A stretch of 64,000 nucleotides of DNA from an uncultured Sulfitobacter sp. Its GTDB lineage: Bacteria; Pseudomonadota; Alphaproteobacteria; Rhodobacterales; Rhodobacteraceae. Made by a program: the position numbers and the translations under genes. The notes beneath the pieces are model-generated. The model worked only from the letters and a program-made list of their open reading frames with translations, did no database searches and was not told the DNA's origin. Numbering within the stretch: position 1 is the stretch's first letter; the number at the start of each line of letters is the position of its first letter. Shown here piece by piece: positions 39,771 through 48,748 of this stretch. The DNA lies in contig CANMZB010000009.1 of the NCBI GenBank assembly GCA_947502265.1, positions 62,001 through 126,000 on the forward strand, in the 5' to 3' direction.

Positions 39771-39937
39771 CCGCTCTCTATCCCGTTGAGGGCCATATAT
39801 TCGGATGACGTACCGGAACCTGCGCCGCCCACAGTGCGTTTTTACGTCGCCTCCGCTTGATCTTCGTCGTTCGCAGCGTCATCGTAGTGCGATAAAGTGG
39901 ACAAGTCGCAAAAGCGGCGGCCCGGGGAGGATACGAC

Positions 39938-41815
39938 ATGGGATTTACTGGCATTGTTGACCGCGATGCAATCGAGGCGGAAAGCGCGTGGGAAGACCGC
40001 GATCTGCACAAAACGCTCTATAGCCTGCTTGCAGAAACGACATCAAAATTTCCAAAGCATAACGCGATCAGCTATCAGCTTTTCTCCGGACCGACCGATC
40101 CGGCCGAAACGCTGACGTGGCAGGAGTTTCACGATAGATCGGTTCAGTTGGCAAACCTGTTTCGCAGCCTTGGCGTGGGACCGAAAGACGTTGTGGCCTA
40201 TGTGCTACCCAACACCAACGAGACGGCGCTTTGCATGATCGGGGGGGCCATTGCGGGCATCGTAAACCCGATTAATCCGTTGCTGGACGCCGAACAGATC
40301 GGATCAATCCTGCGCGAGACGAATGCCACGGTCGTCGTCACCCTGCGGCCCTTTCCGAAAACCGATGTGGCGGACAAAACCGCCGAGGCGGTCGCCCTTG
40401 CGCCCAACGTCAAAACCGTACTGGAAGTGGACCTTCTGCGCTATTTGACTGGATTGAAAAAATACATCGTGCCGCTGGTGCGCCCCAAGCGCAGTGTGCA
40501 AAATCAAGCGACTTACAAAAATCTCAACGCCGAGATGGACAAGCAACCCAAGACATTGCAATTCGAGGATGTGCAGGAAGACCGTGTGGCGTGCTATTTC
40601 CACACCGGCGGCACCACGGGGATGCCAAAGGTCGCACAGCACAAATACTCCGGCATGATCTATAACGGCTGGCTCGGCCAGCGTCTGCTTTATACGGAAG
40701 AAGATGTGGCGATGTGCCCGTTGCCGCTGTTTCACGTATTCGCCTGCCATCCGGTGCTGATGGGTGCGGTGCATTCGGGCGCGCATGTTATTTTTCCGAC
40801 ACCGCAAGGCTACCGTGGCGAAGGTGTGTTCGACAACTTCTGGAAGCTCTGCGAGCGCTGGAAAGTCACCTTTATCATCACAGTGCCCACCGCAATTTCG
40901 GCCAAGATGCAGCGCCCCATTAACGCGGACATCAGCAGTGTAAAGACCGCGTTCTCCGGCTCTGCGCCGTTGCCGGTTGAATTGTTCCGCCGGTTTGAAA
41001 AAGCGACGGGCATCACCCTTGTCGAGGGGTATGGCCTGACCGAGGCGACGTGCCTTGTGTCGTGCAATCCGACCGACGGGGTAAAGAAAATCGGCTCGGT
41101 TGGGGTGGAATACCCCTACAGCCGCGTGCGCATCATCAAGGGGACACCGAACGGTCCGATTGATGCGGGCGTGGACGAGATCGGTGAAATTTGTGTCGCG
41201 AATCCGGGTATTTTCCCCGGCCATACCTACACCGATCAAGACAAGAACATTGACCTTTTTTACGATGAAAAATACCTGCGCACCGGCGATCTGGGGCGCA
41301 AGGACGAAGACGGCTATATCTGGATCACCGGGCGCGCGAAGGATCTGATCATTCGCGGGGGGCACAACATTGATCCCGCCGAGATCGAAGAGGCGCTACT
41401 GGGTCACGACGCCATCGCCTTTGCCGGTGCCATCGGCCAACCGGATGTGCATGCCGGCGAGGTGCCGTGTGTGTTTGTCGAATTGGTGGCCGGTGCCGAC
41501 GTCAGCCCCGAAGAGCTGATGGCGTACTGCAAGGAAAATGTGCACGAACGTGCCGCGCAGCCCAAGCATGTGACCATCATGGACGAGTTGCCGAAAACCG
41601 CTGTGGGCAAGATATTCAAACCCGATCTGCGCCGCCTGGCCATCACCCGCATCTTTGACGAGGCACTGGAAAAAGAGGGTGTTGCGGCGCGCGTCGATCA
41701 TGTGATTGATGACAAAAAGCGCGGCCTTGTTGCGGTTATTGCAATGAACGGTGCGGGCAATGACGCCGTGGGGCAGGTCTTGGGCGATTATGTTACACCG
41801 TGGGAACCGGCATGA
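39938..41815 (+). CDS. Acyl-CoA synthetase, AMP-binding (ANL) family
   Basis: A 625-residue ligase with all ANL motifs: the P-loop FHTGGTTGMPK (near 222), the aromatic VEGYGLTEATCLVS, the hinge TGDLGRKDEDGYIWITGRAKDLIIRGG and the catalytic Lys in KTAVGKIFKPDLR. It should activate a carboxylic acid as an acyl-adenylate and transfer it to CoA. The acid cannot be told from sequence. No carrier domain is attached. It ends in an ATGA overlap with the esterase gene, so the two are co-translated and may act in one catabolic route. Confidence 0.92.
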   Translation: MGFTGIVDRDAIEAESAWEDRDLHKTLYSLLAETTSKFPKHNAISYQLFSGPTDPAETLTWQEFHDRSVQLANLFRSLGVGPKDVVAYVLPNTNETALCMIGGAIAGIVNPINPLLDAEQIGSILRETNATVVVTLRPFPKTDVADKTAEAVALAPNVKTVLEVDLLRYLTGLKKYIVPLVRPKRSVQNQATYKNLNAEMDKQPKTLQFEDVQEDRVACYFHTGGTTGMPKVAQHKYSGMIYNGWLGQRLLYTEEDVAMCPLPLFHVFACHPVLMGAVHSGAHVIFPTPQGYRGEGVFDNFWKLCERWKVTFIITVPTAISAKMQRPINADISSVKTAFSGSAPLPVELFRRFEKATGITLVEGYGLTEATCLVSCNPTDGVKKIGSVGVEYPYSRVRIIKGTPNGPIDAGVDEIGEICVANPGIFPGHTYTDQDKNIDLFYDEKYLRTGDLGRKDEDGYIWITGRAKDLIIRGGHNIDPAEIEEALLGHDAIAFAGAIGQPDVHAGEVPCVFVELVAGADVSPEELMAYCKENVHERAAQPKHVTIMDELPKTAVGKIFKPDLRRLAITRIFDEALEKEGVAARVDHVIDDKKRGLVAVIAMNGAGNDAVGQVLGDYVTPWEPA

Positions 41816-42741
41816 GCAAAACCGATTATAACACGCTGATTGATGAAGAGGTCTGGGCCTATATTGCGCGGGGGGCAAAGTTTTACCCCCCGAACGCGGT
41901 CGATCTGACCATTAAACAGCAACGCGCAGTCTATGATGCGATGTGCGCAGATTTCCACGCAGGCCGCCCCGAAGGTGTCCAGACGTGGGATGCGCCGTTC
42001 GGCGGTGTACCATGCCGCCGCTATGAAATGGCAGGCACGACACCGGAGGTGACGGTGGTTTTCTATCACGGCGGCGGGTTCGTCGTGGGGGGGCTTCACA
42101 GCCACGACGATGTGTGCGCCGAGCTTTGCGGGCGGACCGGCTTTCGCGTGGTGTCCGTCGATTACCGCCTCGCGCCTGAAGTGGTCTTTCCCGGTTGCTA
42201 CAATGACGCCTTTGAGGCGTTCGATGCGATCCAGACGGCTTATCCCGGTCGTATTATCATGGCGGGTGACAGTGCGGGCGGTAATCTGGCCGCAGCAGTG
42301 ACGCACCATGCACGCAGTCGCATTGCAGGGGTGGTGTTGATCTATCCCGGTCTTGGGGGTGATCGCTCCAAAGGCAGCTATATCGAACACGCCGAAGCAC
42401 CCGAGCTGACCGTGCGGGACATGGAGTTTTACCAGACGATCCGCACCGGTGGCACGCCGCCGCCCCAAGGCGATCCGCGTTATGCGCCGCTGCAAGATAC
42501 TGATTTCGCCGGTCTGCCGCCGACGGTGATTGTGACGGCCGAATGTGATCCGCTGGCCAGCGACGGCGAAAGCTATCGTGACGCGCTGTTGGCAAATGGC
42601 GGGCGTGCCGTCTGGTTCAACGAGGCGGGGCTGGTGCATGGTTGTCTGCGCGCGCGCGGCATGAGCGTGCGAGGCGCTGCCTTCTTTGATCGTGTCGCAA
42701 CTGCAGTCAAGGCGCTGGGGCAGGGCGACTGGCCCTACTGA
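41812..42741 (+). CDS. Alpha/beta hydrolase, hormone-sensitive-lipase-like esterase
   Basis: About 309 residues from the ATG at 41812, which overlaps the ligase stop. The HSL-family oxyanion motif HGGG is in FYHGGGFVVGG (near 86), the nucleophile is in AGDSAGGNLAAA (near 152), the Asp is in TAECDPLASDG and the His in GLVHGCLRA. It is a cytoplasmic carboxylesterase, lactonase or formamidase-like enzyme; sequence does not decide. Its stop lies seven bases from the stop of the convergent phosphodiesterase gene. Confidence 0.9.
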   Translation: MSKTDYNTLIDEEVWAYIARGAKFYPPNAVDLTIKQQRAVYDAMCADFHAGRPEGVQTWDAPFGGVPCRRYEMAGTTPEVTVVFYHGGGFVVGGLHSHDDVCAELCGRTGFRVVSVDYRLAPEVVFPGCYNDAFEAFDAIQTAYPGRIIMAGDSAGGNLAAAVTHHARSRIAGVVLIYPGLGGDRSKGSYIEHAEAPELTVRDMEFYQTIRTGGTPPPQGDPRYAPLQDTDFAGLPPTVIVTAECDPLASDGESYRDALLANGGRAVWFNEAGLVHGCLRARGMSVRGAAFFDRVATAVKALGQGDWPY

Positions 42742-42747
42742 CGCCCC

Positions 42748-43584
42748 CTATGACAGAAAGCTTTTGGCTTTCATCGTGTCGGGGATCGGCGCGCCAAGGC
42801 GGCTGAGGATGGTTGGTGCCAGTTGAAGCTGGTCAATCACTTCAGCTTCCGGTGGCCCTTCGGCGGGGCCGAAATAATACAGCGCCGCTTCCTGTTGCAA
42901 CGGATCGCGCCCGCCATGATGGCCGCGCGCATCTTGTCCGTGATCCGCCGTCACCATGATTTCATACCCTGCCGCGCGCCATTTCGGGATGAAAGGCGCG
43001 AGCATTTCGTCCATGACGAGACAGGCGTGATCCATTTCCTGACACTCGTGGAAAAACCTGTGGCCCATGGAGTCGAGCGTGCAGGTGTGCAGCATCCCGT
43101 AGTTCAGCCCGAAGCGCAGGCACAGATTGGTGAGCGTGGCAAAAAGATCGACGTCTGACGGCGTCATCTGGTTGGTGTGGCCATAGCCGGTCATCGTGTG
43201 GAAACGCCCGTGGTTGATGGTGGCGCTATCGGGTTCGTCATACTCGATGTCGCGGACATAATCGAAGGGGTGGCGGTTGAAAAATTCCGACCAGAAACTG
43301 TGCGCAACGGCCCCTGTCACGCCGCCGCCCTTGCGGGTCTGCGAGAACACGTCCGGCTGGTTCAGGCGGAATACATTGCCGTTGCCGGTGCAGCCATGCA
43401 CCGCCGGAGCGACGCCGGTATGGATCGACGCATAGCACGAGGCCGAGATCGACGGCAGAACCGACCGTATTTTCCACACGCGCGCATCGCCGCTGTCCAC
43501 CCAGCCTTCGAGATTGCCGAAAAGCCGTCGCCAGTTGCGGTAAGGGACCCCGTCGAGGATGATAAGAAGTAGTTTTTTGTCCAT
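42748..43584 (-). CDS. Alkaline phosphatase-superfamily phosphodiesterase/pyrophosphatase-like protein
   Basis: About 278 residues from the ATG at 43584, which follows GGAGAGA. It has the type I phosphodiesterase/nucleotide pyrophosphatase layout: LLIILDGVPYRNW for the first metal Asp, SVLPSISASCYASIHTG for the nucleophile region, an SMGHRFFHE segment and VTADHGQDARGHHGG for further metal ligands. No signal peptide is visible, so it is probably cytoplasmic. It is the last gene of the peptide-transporter operon (39-base gap after the ATPase gene) and may process an imported phosphodiester or phosphonate-like compound. Confidence 0.85.
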   Translation of the reverse strand: MDKKLLLIILDGVPYRNWRRLFGNLEGWVDSGDARVWKIRSVLPSISASCYASIHTGVAPAVHGCTGNGNVFRLNQPDVFSQTRKGGGVTGAVAHSFWSEFFNRHPFDYVRDIEYDEPDSATINHGRFHTMTGYGHTNQMTPSDVDLFATLTNLCLRFGLNYGMLHTCTLDSMGHRFFHECQEMDHACLVMDEMLAPFIPKWRAAGYEIMVTADHGQDARGHHGGRDPLQQEAALYYFGPAEGPPEAEVIDQLQLAPTILSRLGAPIPDTMKAKSFLS

Positions 43585-43623
43585 CGGTAATCTCTCCGGC
43601 GTCAGTCGCACAGGTTTCTAAAT

Positions 43624-45261
43624 CTAATGCCCGCCGCTTTCCATGCGCCGGTTTTCGATCGTCTCTTCGAGCCAGCCGAGCTTCATCTCGGGAACAGAGC
43701 TGAGCAGCAGATCGGTGTAGGCGTCGAAGGGCGGTGAAAGCACCTGCGATTTCGGCCCGTACCGCACGACTTTGCCCTGATACATCACCGCGATACTGTC
43801 GGCGATGGCGCGCACTGTCGCCAGATCGTGGGTGATAAAGAGATAGGCCACGTCATCAACTTTTTGCAGGTTCAGCAAAAGCTTGAGAATCCCGTCCGCC
43901 ACCAGTGGATCAAGTGCGCTTGTTACTTCGTCGCAGATGATCAGTTTGGGCTTGGCGGCCAAGGCCCGCGCGATGCAGACCCGCTGTTTTTGCCCGCCAG
44001 ACAGCTCGGCGGGATAGCGGTCCTGAAACCCTTCTCCGAGTTCGATCTCGTCCAGAAGCTCTTGAATGCGTTTCTGCTTGGCCTTGCCTTTAAGGCCAAA
44101 GTAAAATTCCAACGGGCGTCCGATGATCGTGCCAACGGTCTGGCGCGGGTTCATCGCGGTGTCGGCCATCTGGTAGATCATTTGCAATTCGCGCAGATCC
44201 TCAAGAGAGCGCGTCGCCAAACCGGCGCTGAGCGTGCGCCCGTCAAACGTGATTTCGCCCGCACTGGGCGGCAGCAAGCCGGTGATCACGCGCGCCAGCG
44301 TGGATTTCCCCGATCCGCTCTCGCCCACCACGGCCAAAGTCTGGCCCGGATACAGGTCGACGTTGATGTCCTTGAGAACATCGAAATTCGTCCCCGTGTA
44401 ACGCGCGGTGACGCCTTTGACGCTAAGCACCGGCGTATCGGTCGGCAGTTTCTCTTTGTGGGCAATCGAGCGCACGGAAACCAGCGCCCGCGTGTATTCC
44501 TCTTGCGGGTTGTTGATGATCTGGTCGGCAGTGCCGTATTCAACCATATTGCCTTGTTGCAGCACCATGATGTGATCGCTCACCTGTGCCACCACGGCAA
44601 GGTCGTGCGTGATATAAAGAGCCGCCACGCCGGTATCGCGAATGGCTTCCTTGATCGCGGCGAGCACGTCAATCTGGGTGGTGACATCAAGCGCGGTCGT
44701 CGGTTCGTCGAACACCACCAGATCCGGCTCGGGACAGAGCGCCAGTGCCGTCATACAGCGCTGTAGCTGGCCACCCGACACCTGATGCGGATAGCGCGCG
44801 CCAATTGTCTCCGGTTCGGGCAGGCCCAGCTTGTCAAACAGCGCAACAGCGCGTTTTTCGGCGTCCTTGCGCGAGAATTTTCCCTGACTGACAGCGGCCT
44901 CAACGACCTGCTCCATAATGCGCTTGGCCGGATTGAAAGAGGCCGCAGCGGATTGTGACACATAGGTAACCTCGGCCCCGCGCAGGCGGCGCTTGTCCGA
45001 CATGCTGGTTTGCATGACGTCGCGGCCATTAACCCAGACTTCGCCACCGGTCAGTTCAACGCCACCGCGCCCGTAGGCAAGGGTCGCCAGACCGATGGTA
45101 GATTTACCGGCACCGGATTCCCCGATGAGACCCAGCACCTTGCCCGCTTCCAGATCGAAATCAATGCCATGCACGATTTCGATGTCCTGCGCGCGTTCTC
45201 CGGGTGGATAAATCGTTGCCCCGATCTTGAGGCCGCGGACCTTGAGAAGTGGTTCGCTCAT
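43624..45261 (-). CDS. Fused DppD-DppF-type ABC transporter ATPase
   Basis: About 545 residues from the ATG at 45261, which overlaps the permease stop. Two complete ATPase domains lie in tandem. The first has GESGAGKST, SGGQLQRCMTALAL and LVVFDEPTTALD. The second has GESGSGKST, LSGGQKQRVCIARAL and LIICDEVTSALD. Such YejF-like fusions energise family-5 oligopeptide importers. It works with the two permeases encoded immediately upstream and the binding protein at the head of the operon. Confidence 0.95.
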   Translation of the reverse strand: MSEPLLKVRGLKIGATIYPPGERAQDIEIVHGIDFDLEAGKVLGLIGESGAGKSTIGLATLAYGRGGVELTGGEVWVNGRDVMQTSMSDKRRLRGAEVTYVSQSAAASFNPAKRIMEQVVEAAVSQGKFSRKDAEKRAVALFDKLGLPEPETIGARYPHQVSGGQLQRCMTALALCPEPDLVVFDEPTTALDVTTQIDVLAAIKEAIRDTGVAALYITHDLAVVAQVSDHIMVLQQGNMVEYGTADQIINNPQEEYTRALVSVRSIAHKEKLPTDTPVLSVKGVTARYTGTNFDVLKDINVDLYPGQTLAVVGESGSGKSTLARVITGLLPPSAGEITFDGRTLSAGLATRSLEDLRELQMIYQMADTAMNPRQTVGTIIGRPLEFYFGLKGKAKQKRIQELLDEIELGEGFQDRYPAELSGGQKQRVCIARALAAKPKLIICDEVTSALDPLVADGILKLLLNLQKVDDVAYLFITHDLATVRAIADSIAVMYQGKVVRYGPKSQVLSPPFDAYTDLLLSSVPEMKLGWLEETIENRRMESGGH

Positions 45262-46073
45262 CCCCGGCCTCCTTTCAGTGATGTGGTGCGGCTGAGAACC
45301 CAGTCCGCCACGAGGTTGATCGAGATGCACAGGGTGGCGATGGCATAGGCAGGGTAGAGGGCCGCCTGAATACCATAGTTGATGCCTTCCTTGTTCTCTT
45401 TCACGATACCGCCCCAATCAGCCTGCGGTGGTTGTACGCCAAGGCCAAGGAACGACAGTGTTGAAACGAACAACACCATAAAGATAAAGCGCAGACCCAT
45501 TTCCGCCACCAGCGGCGAGAGCGCGTTTGGCAGGATCTCGCGGAAGATGATCCAGCCAATCTTTTCGCCGCGCAATCGGGCGGCTTCGACGTAATCCATC
45601 ACAGTAACATCGACAGCCACCGCGCGCGCCAGACGGTAGACGCGGGTGCTGTCCAGAAGCCCCATCAGCACAATCAGCGTGAGGATGGTGGTCGGCATAA
45701 CCGACAACACTACCAGCGCGAAAATCAGCGAGGGGATGGACATGATCAGATCAACAAAGCGCGACAGAGCCTGATCGACCCAACCGCCGGAGACAGCCGC
45801 GAAAAAGCCAAGGATGGCACCGGTGAAAAAGCTCAGGATTGTTGCGGCGGTGGCGATAAAGATGGTTGTCCGTCCGCCCCAAATCATGCGGCTCAGAAGG
45901 TCGCGCCCGATGCTGTCGGTGCCAAGGAGGAACTCCGACGAGGACGGTTCCCAGACGTCGCCCACCACTTCGGCCATGCCGTAGGGTGCGATGAAAGGCG
46001 CGAAGATTGCGCAGAAAAAGAAAAGAAGGGTGAAGAACAGGCCGACCAAAGCGGCGGGAGGAATACGGATCAT
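45258..46073 (-). CDS. Oligopeptide-type ABC transporter permease, DppC-like
   Basis: A 271-residue inner-membrane protein with the OppC/DppC N-terminal segment (LVGLFFTLLFFFCAIFAPFI), the LLGTDSIGRDLLSRMIWGGR motif, and the cytoplasmic EAA-like loop (DYVEAARLRGEKIGWIIFREILPN). Start and stop overlap the flanking operon genes by four bases each. It pairs with the DppB-like permease to form the translocation channel. Confidence 0.95.
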   Translation of the reverse strand: MIRIPPAALVGLFFTLLFFFCAIFAPFIAPYGMAEVVGDVWEPSSSEFLLGTDSIGRDLLSRMIWGGRTTIFIATAATILSFFTGAILGFFAAVSGGWVDQALSRFVDLIMSIPSLIFALVVLSVMPTTILTLIVLMGLLDSTRVYRLARAVAVDVTVMDYVEAARLRGEKIGWIIFREILPNALSPLVAEMGLRFIFMVLFVSTLSFLGLGVQPPQADWGGIVKENKEGINYGIQAALYPAYAIATLCISINLVADWVLSRTTSLKGGRG

Positions 46074-47026
46074 TTGGGATGCCTCAGGCGCGGATTGGAC
46101 ACAATCGAGACGATATCGGCAATCAGGTTCAGCCCGATGTAGACGGCTGCAAAGATCAGACCGCAGGCTTGTACCACAGGCACATCGCGTTTGGCGACGT
46201 GATCAACTAGGTACTGGCCCATGCCCGGATAGGCAAAAACCACCTCGACCACGACAACGCCAACAACCAGATAGGCCATGTTGATCATCACCACGTTAAC
46301 GATCGGGGCAACCGCATTCGGGAAGGCATGTGTGCGGATAATCTTGAGCATCCCGATGCCTTTCAGTTCCGCCGTTTCGATATAGGCGGACTGCATCACA
46401 TTCAGAATCGCGGCGCGGGTCATGCGCATCATATGCGCCAGCACCACAAGCGTCAGAACGATCACCGGGATTGCTATGGAGTTCAACTTTTCCAGCAAGC
46501 TCATGCTGTCATTGATAAGCGCCACGGAAGAGAACCAGCGGAATTTGATCGCGAGCCAGTAGACCAGCACATAGGCGATCATGAATTCGGGGATGGAGAT
46601 GGTTGTCAGCGTCACCGCCGAGATCATTTTATCGGGCCATCTGTCCTTGTACCTGACAGCCAGAAGACCAAGGAAAATCGCCAGCGGCACTGACACAAGG
46701 GCGGCCCAGAATGCGAGGAACAGTGTATTTTTCAACCGTCCACCGATGCTGTCGGCGATGTCGAAACCATTGGTCAACGCAGTGCCCAGATCCCCCTGAA
46801 GCACGCCGCCCAGCCAGCTGAAATAGCGCGTCAGGGCGGGCTCGTTGAGCCCCAGTTCGTCGCGCAGGTTGGCGAGGGCCTGAGGTGTCGCGCTTTGACC
46901 GAGAATTTGTTGCGCCACATCGCCTGGCAACATCGTGGTGCCCGCAAAAATAAGGGCAGACGCGGCGAAAAGGAGCAGGATGCCCAGCGCGAGGCGCTGG
47001 GCGACGAGGATTATTACCGGATGCAT
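46070..47026 (-). CDS. Oligopeptide-type ABC transporter permease, DppB-like
   Basis: A 318-residue inner-membrane protein: the N-terminal helix (RLALGILLLFAASALIFAGTTML), the periplasmic ELGLNEPALTRYFSWLGGVLQGDLG motif typical of DppB/OppB, and the EAA-like IETAELKGIGMLKIIRTHAFPNA. It begins seven bases after the stop of the binding-protein gene and overlaps the DppC-like gene by four bases. Confidence 0.95.
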   Translation of the reverse strand: MHPVIILVAQRLALGILLLFAASALIFAGTTMLPGDVAQQILGQSATPQALANLRDELGLNEPALTRYFSWLGGVLQGDLGTALTNGFDIADSIGGRLKNTLFLAFWAALVSVPLAIFLGLLAVRYKDRWPDKMISAVTLTTISIPEFMIAYVLVYWLAIKFRWFSSVALINDSMSLLEKLNSIAIPVIVLTLVVLAHMMRMTRAAILNVMQSAYIETAELKGIGMLKIIRTHAFPNAVAPIVNVVMINMAYLVVGVVVVEVVFAYPGMGQYLVDHVAKRDVPVVQACGLIFAAVYIGLNLIADIVSIVSNPRLRHPK

Positions 47027-47033
47027 AATCCGA

Positions 47034-48635
47034 TCATGCCTTCCATGTATTTTTGAAGGCGTAGTAGTTCATCAAGGGGTTGTTCGGATCACCTTTGTAC
47101 CCCTGTATCTCGTCCGAGATAGCGTCAATGAAGTCGTTGAACATCGGCAGGATCACTCCGCCTTCCTCGTTTATCATGCGGCCCATCTCGGAATAGATCG
47201 CCTTGCGCTTTTCTACGTCCAGTTCGGCGCGCGCTTCGAACAGCAATTCGTCAAATTCAGGACGCTTCCAGCGCGTGTCGTTCCAGTCAGCGGTGGACAG
47301 ATAGGCCGTGCTGTACATCTGGTCTTGGACAGGACGCCCGCCCCAGTAGGAGGCAGAGAACGGCTGTGCGTTCCAGACTTCGGACCAGTAGCCGTCGTTT
47401 GGCTCGCGCTTGATTTCGAGCGGAATGCCAGCAGCCTGACAGGATTGCTGGAACAGCGATGCGGCATCGATCGCGCCGGGGAATGCGACATCCGCGGTAC
47501 GCAAGATGATCGGGCTGCCGTCATGGCCGGATTTCGCGTAATGCTCCTTGGCCTTTTCCAGATCGAAGGGGCGCTGCGGGATGCTGTCGTCGAACAACGG
47601 ATAGGCCGCGTTGATCGGCATGTCGTTCCCGATGCTGCCGTAGCCCTGAAGGATCTTGTCGACCAGTTCCTGACGGTTGACGGCGTATTTCAGCGCCAGC
47701 CGCAGGTCGTTGTTGTCGAAAGGTGCGGTGTCGATATGGGCGATGAACACATAATGCCCGCGGCCCGAGATGTTCTCTACGATCAGATTTGGCGCGCGGT
47801 CCAGCAGCTTTGCGATCTTTGGCTCGACGCGGTTGATGATATCAACCTGACCCGATTGCAGTGCAGCCGTCCGTGCGGTCGCATCGTTGAGAACGATCAA
47901 CTCAAGGTCGTCGTAATGCGCGATCTCTTCCTGTGTGCCGCCCCAATAATCATCGCGGCGCGTGGCCGTGGCGCGCACGCCCGGCTCATAGCCTTCCATG
48001 ACGTAGGGACCGGTGCCAATGGCGGCGGTCGGATCGTCGAACCCGCCGTCGGGTTGAATTATCAGGTGATAATCGGCCATCAGATAGGGCAAGTCGGCGC
48101 TGCCGATGTCCAGCGTCACTTCGAAAACGTCGTCGCCATCGGTGCGCATGCCGGTGATGCCCTTGACGATCCCGAGCGCGCCGGATTTGGAATCCTCGTT
48201 TGAATGCCGCTCCATCGTGCGCATCAGGTCATTTGCGGTTACCGGCTGGCCGTTGGAGAATTTGATCCCTTCACGCACCTTGAAGCGCCAGGTCTTTGCA
48301 TCGTCGGAACCTTCCCAGCTTTCTACAACCAACCCCTCAAGCTGGCCATCCGCGGTCACCTCGACCATCGGCTCGCCCCACCACCGGCCAATCGCCAGAG
48401 GAACCTGAGACGCCCAAAGTGCGGGGTCTTGCGTGCTGGTGGATTCACCGCCCTGAATGCCCATGCGGAACGTGCCGCCCACCACAGGCGTGGCCTGCGC
48501 GTGTGCGGCTCCGGCGAGCATCGAATTCGCAACTGCGGCCGTCACGCCAAGGGCGGCGGCGCGGCTGACGAACTCGCGGCGGGTCATCACGCCTTCGACA
48601 ACTTTCGCAGTCAGATCTTTCATGTGGTGATTCAT
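47034..48635 (-). CDS. Oligopeptide-type ABC transporter substrate-binding protein, family 5
   Basis: About 533 residues from the ATG at 48635, preceded by CAGGAGACACC; an in-frame extension to 48728 lacks such a site. A twin-arginine-like leader (MTRREFVSRAAALGVTAAVANSMLAGAAHAQ) precedes the SBP_bac_5 domain, which contains FRMGIQGGES, WRFKVREGIKFSNGQPVTANDL, GTGPYVMEGYEPG and LKYAVNRQELVDKILQGYG. It heads the operon binding protein-DppB-DppC-ATPase-phosphodiesterase. Strong full-length similarity to the orphan protein at 33055-34641 shows recent duplication or parallel ligand use. Confidence 0.95.
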   Translation of the reverse strand: MNHHMKDLTAKVVEGVMTRREFVSRAAALGVTAAVANSMLAGAAHAQATPVVGGTFRMGIQGGESTSTQDPALWASQVPLAIGRWWGEPMVEVTADGQLEGLVVESWEGSDDAKTWRFKVREGIKFSNGQPVTANDLMRTMERHSNEDSKSGALGIVKGITGMRTDGDDVFEVTLDIGSADLPYLMADYHLIIQPDGGFDDPTAAIGTGPYVMEGYEPGVRATATRRDDYWGGTQEEIAHYDDLELIVLNDATARTAALQSGQVDIINRVEPKIAKLLDRAPNLIVENISGRGHYVFIAHIDTAPFDNNDLRLALKYAVNRQELVDKILQGYGSIGNDMPINAAYPLFDDSIPQRPFDLEKAKEHYAKSGHDGSPIILRTADVAFPGAIDAASLFQQSCQAAGIPLEIKREPNDGYWSEVWNAQPFSASYWGGRPVQDQMYSTAYLSTADWNDTRWKRPEFDELLFEARAELDVEKRKAIYSEMGRMINEEGGVILPMFNDFIDAISDEIQGYKGDPNNPLMNYYAFKNTWKA

Positions 48636-48748
48636 CGTATGGTGTCTCCTGGTTGGAATTGGGCGTCTTATGGCGCGCCTAATATGTAATTGATGTGTCA
48701 AAGTCGCGCATTTCTGCACATGTCGCAAGGTTTAATGCCCGCAACCCT

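Noticed and set aside
48678..48735. Possible shared leader element upstream of both family-5 binding proteins
   Set aside because: The 8-bp hairpin seen at 34678-34700 has only a short 4-bp counterpart here, too weak to call homologous.
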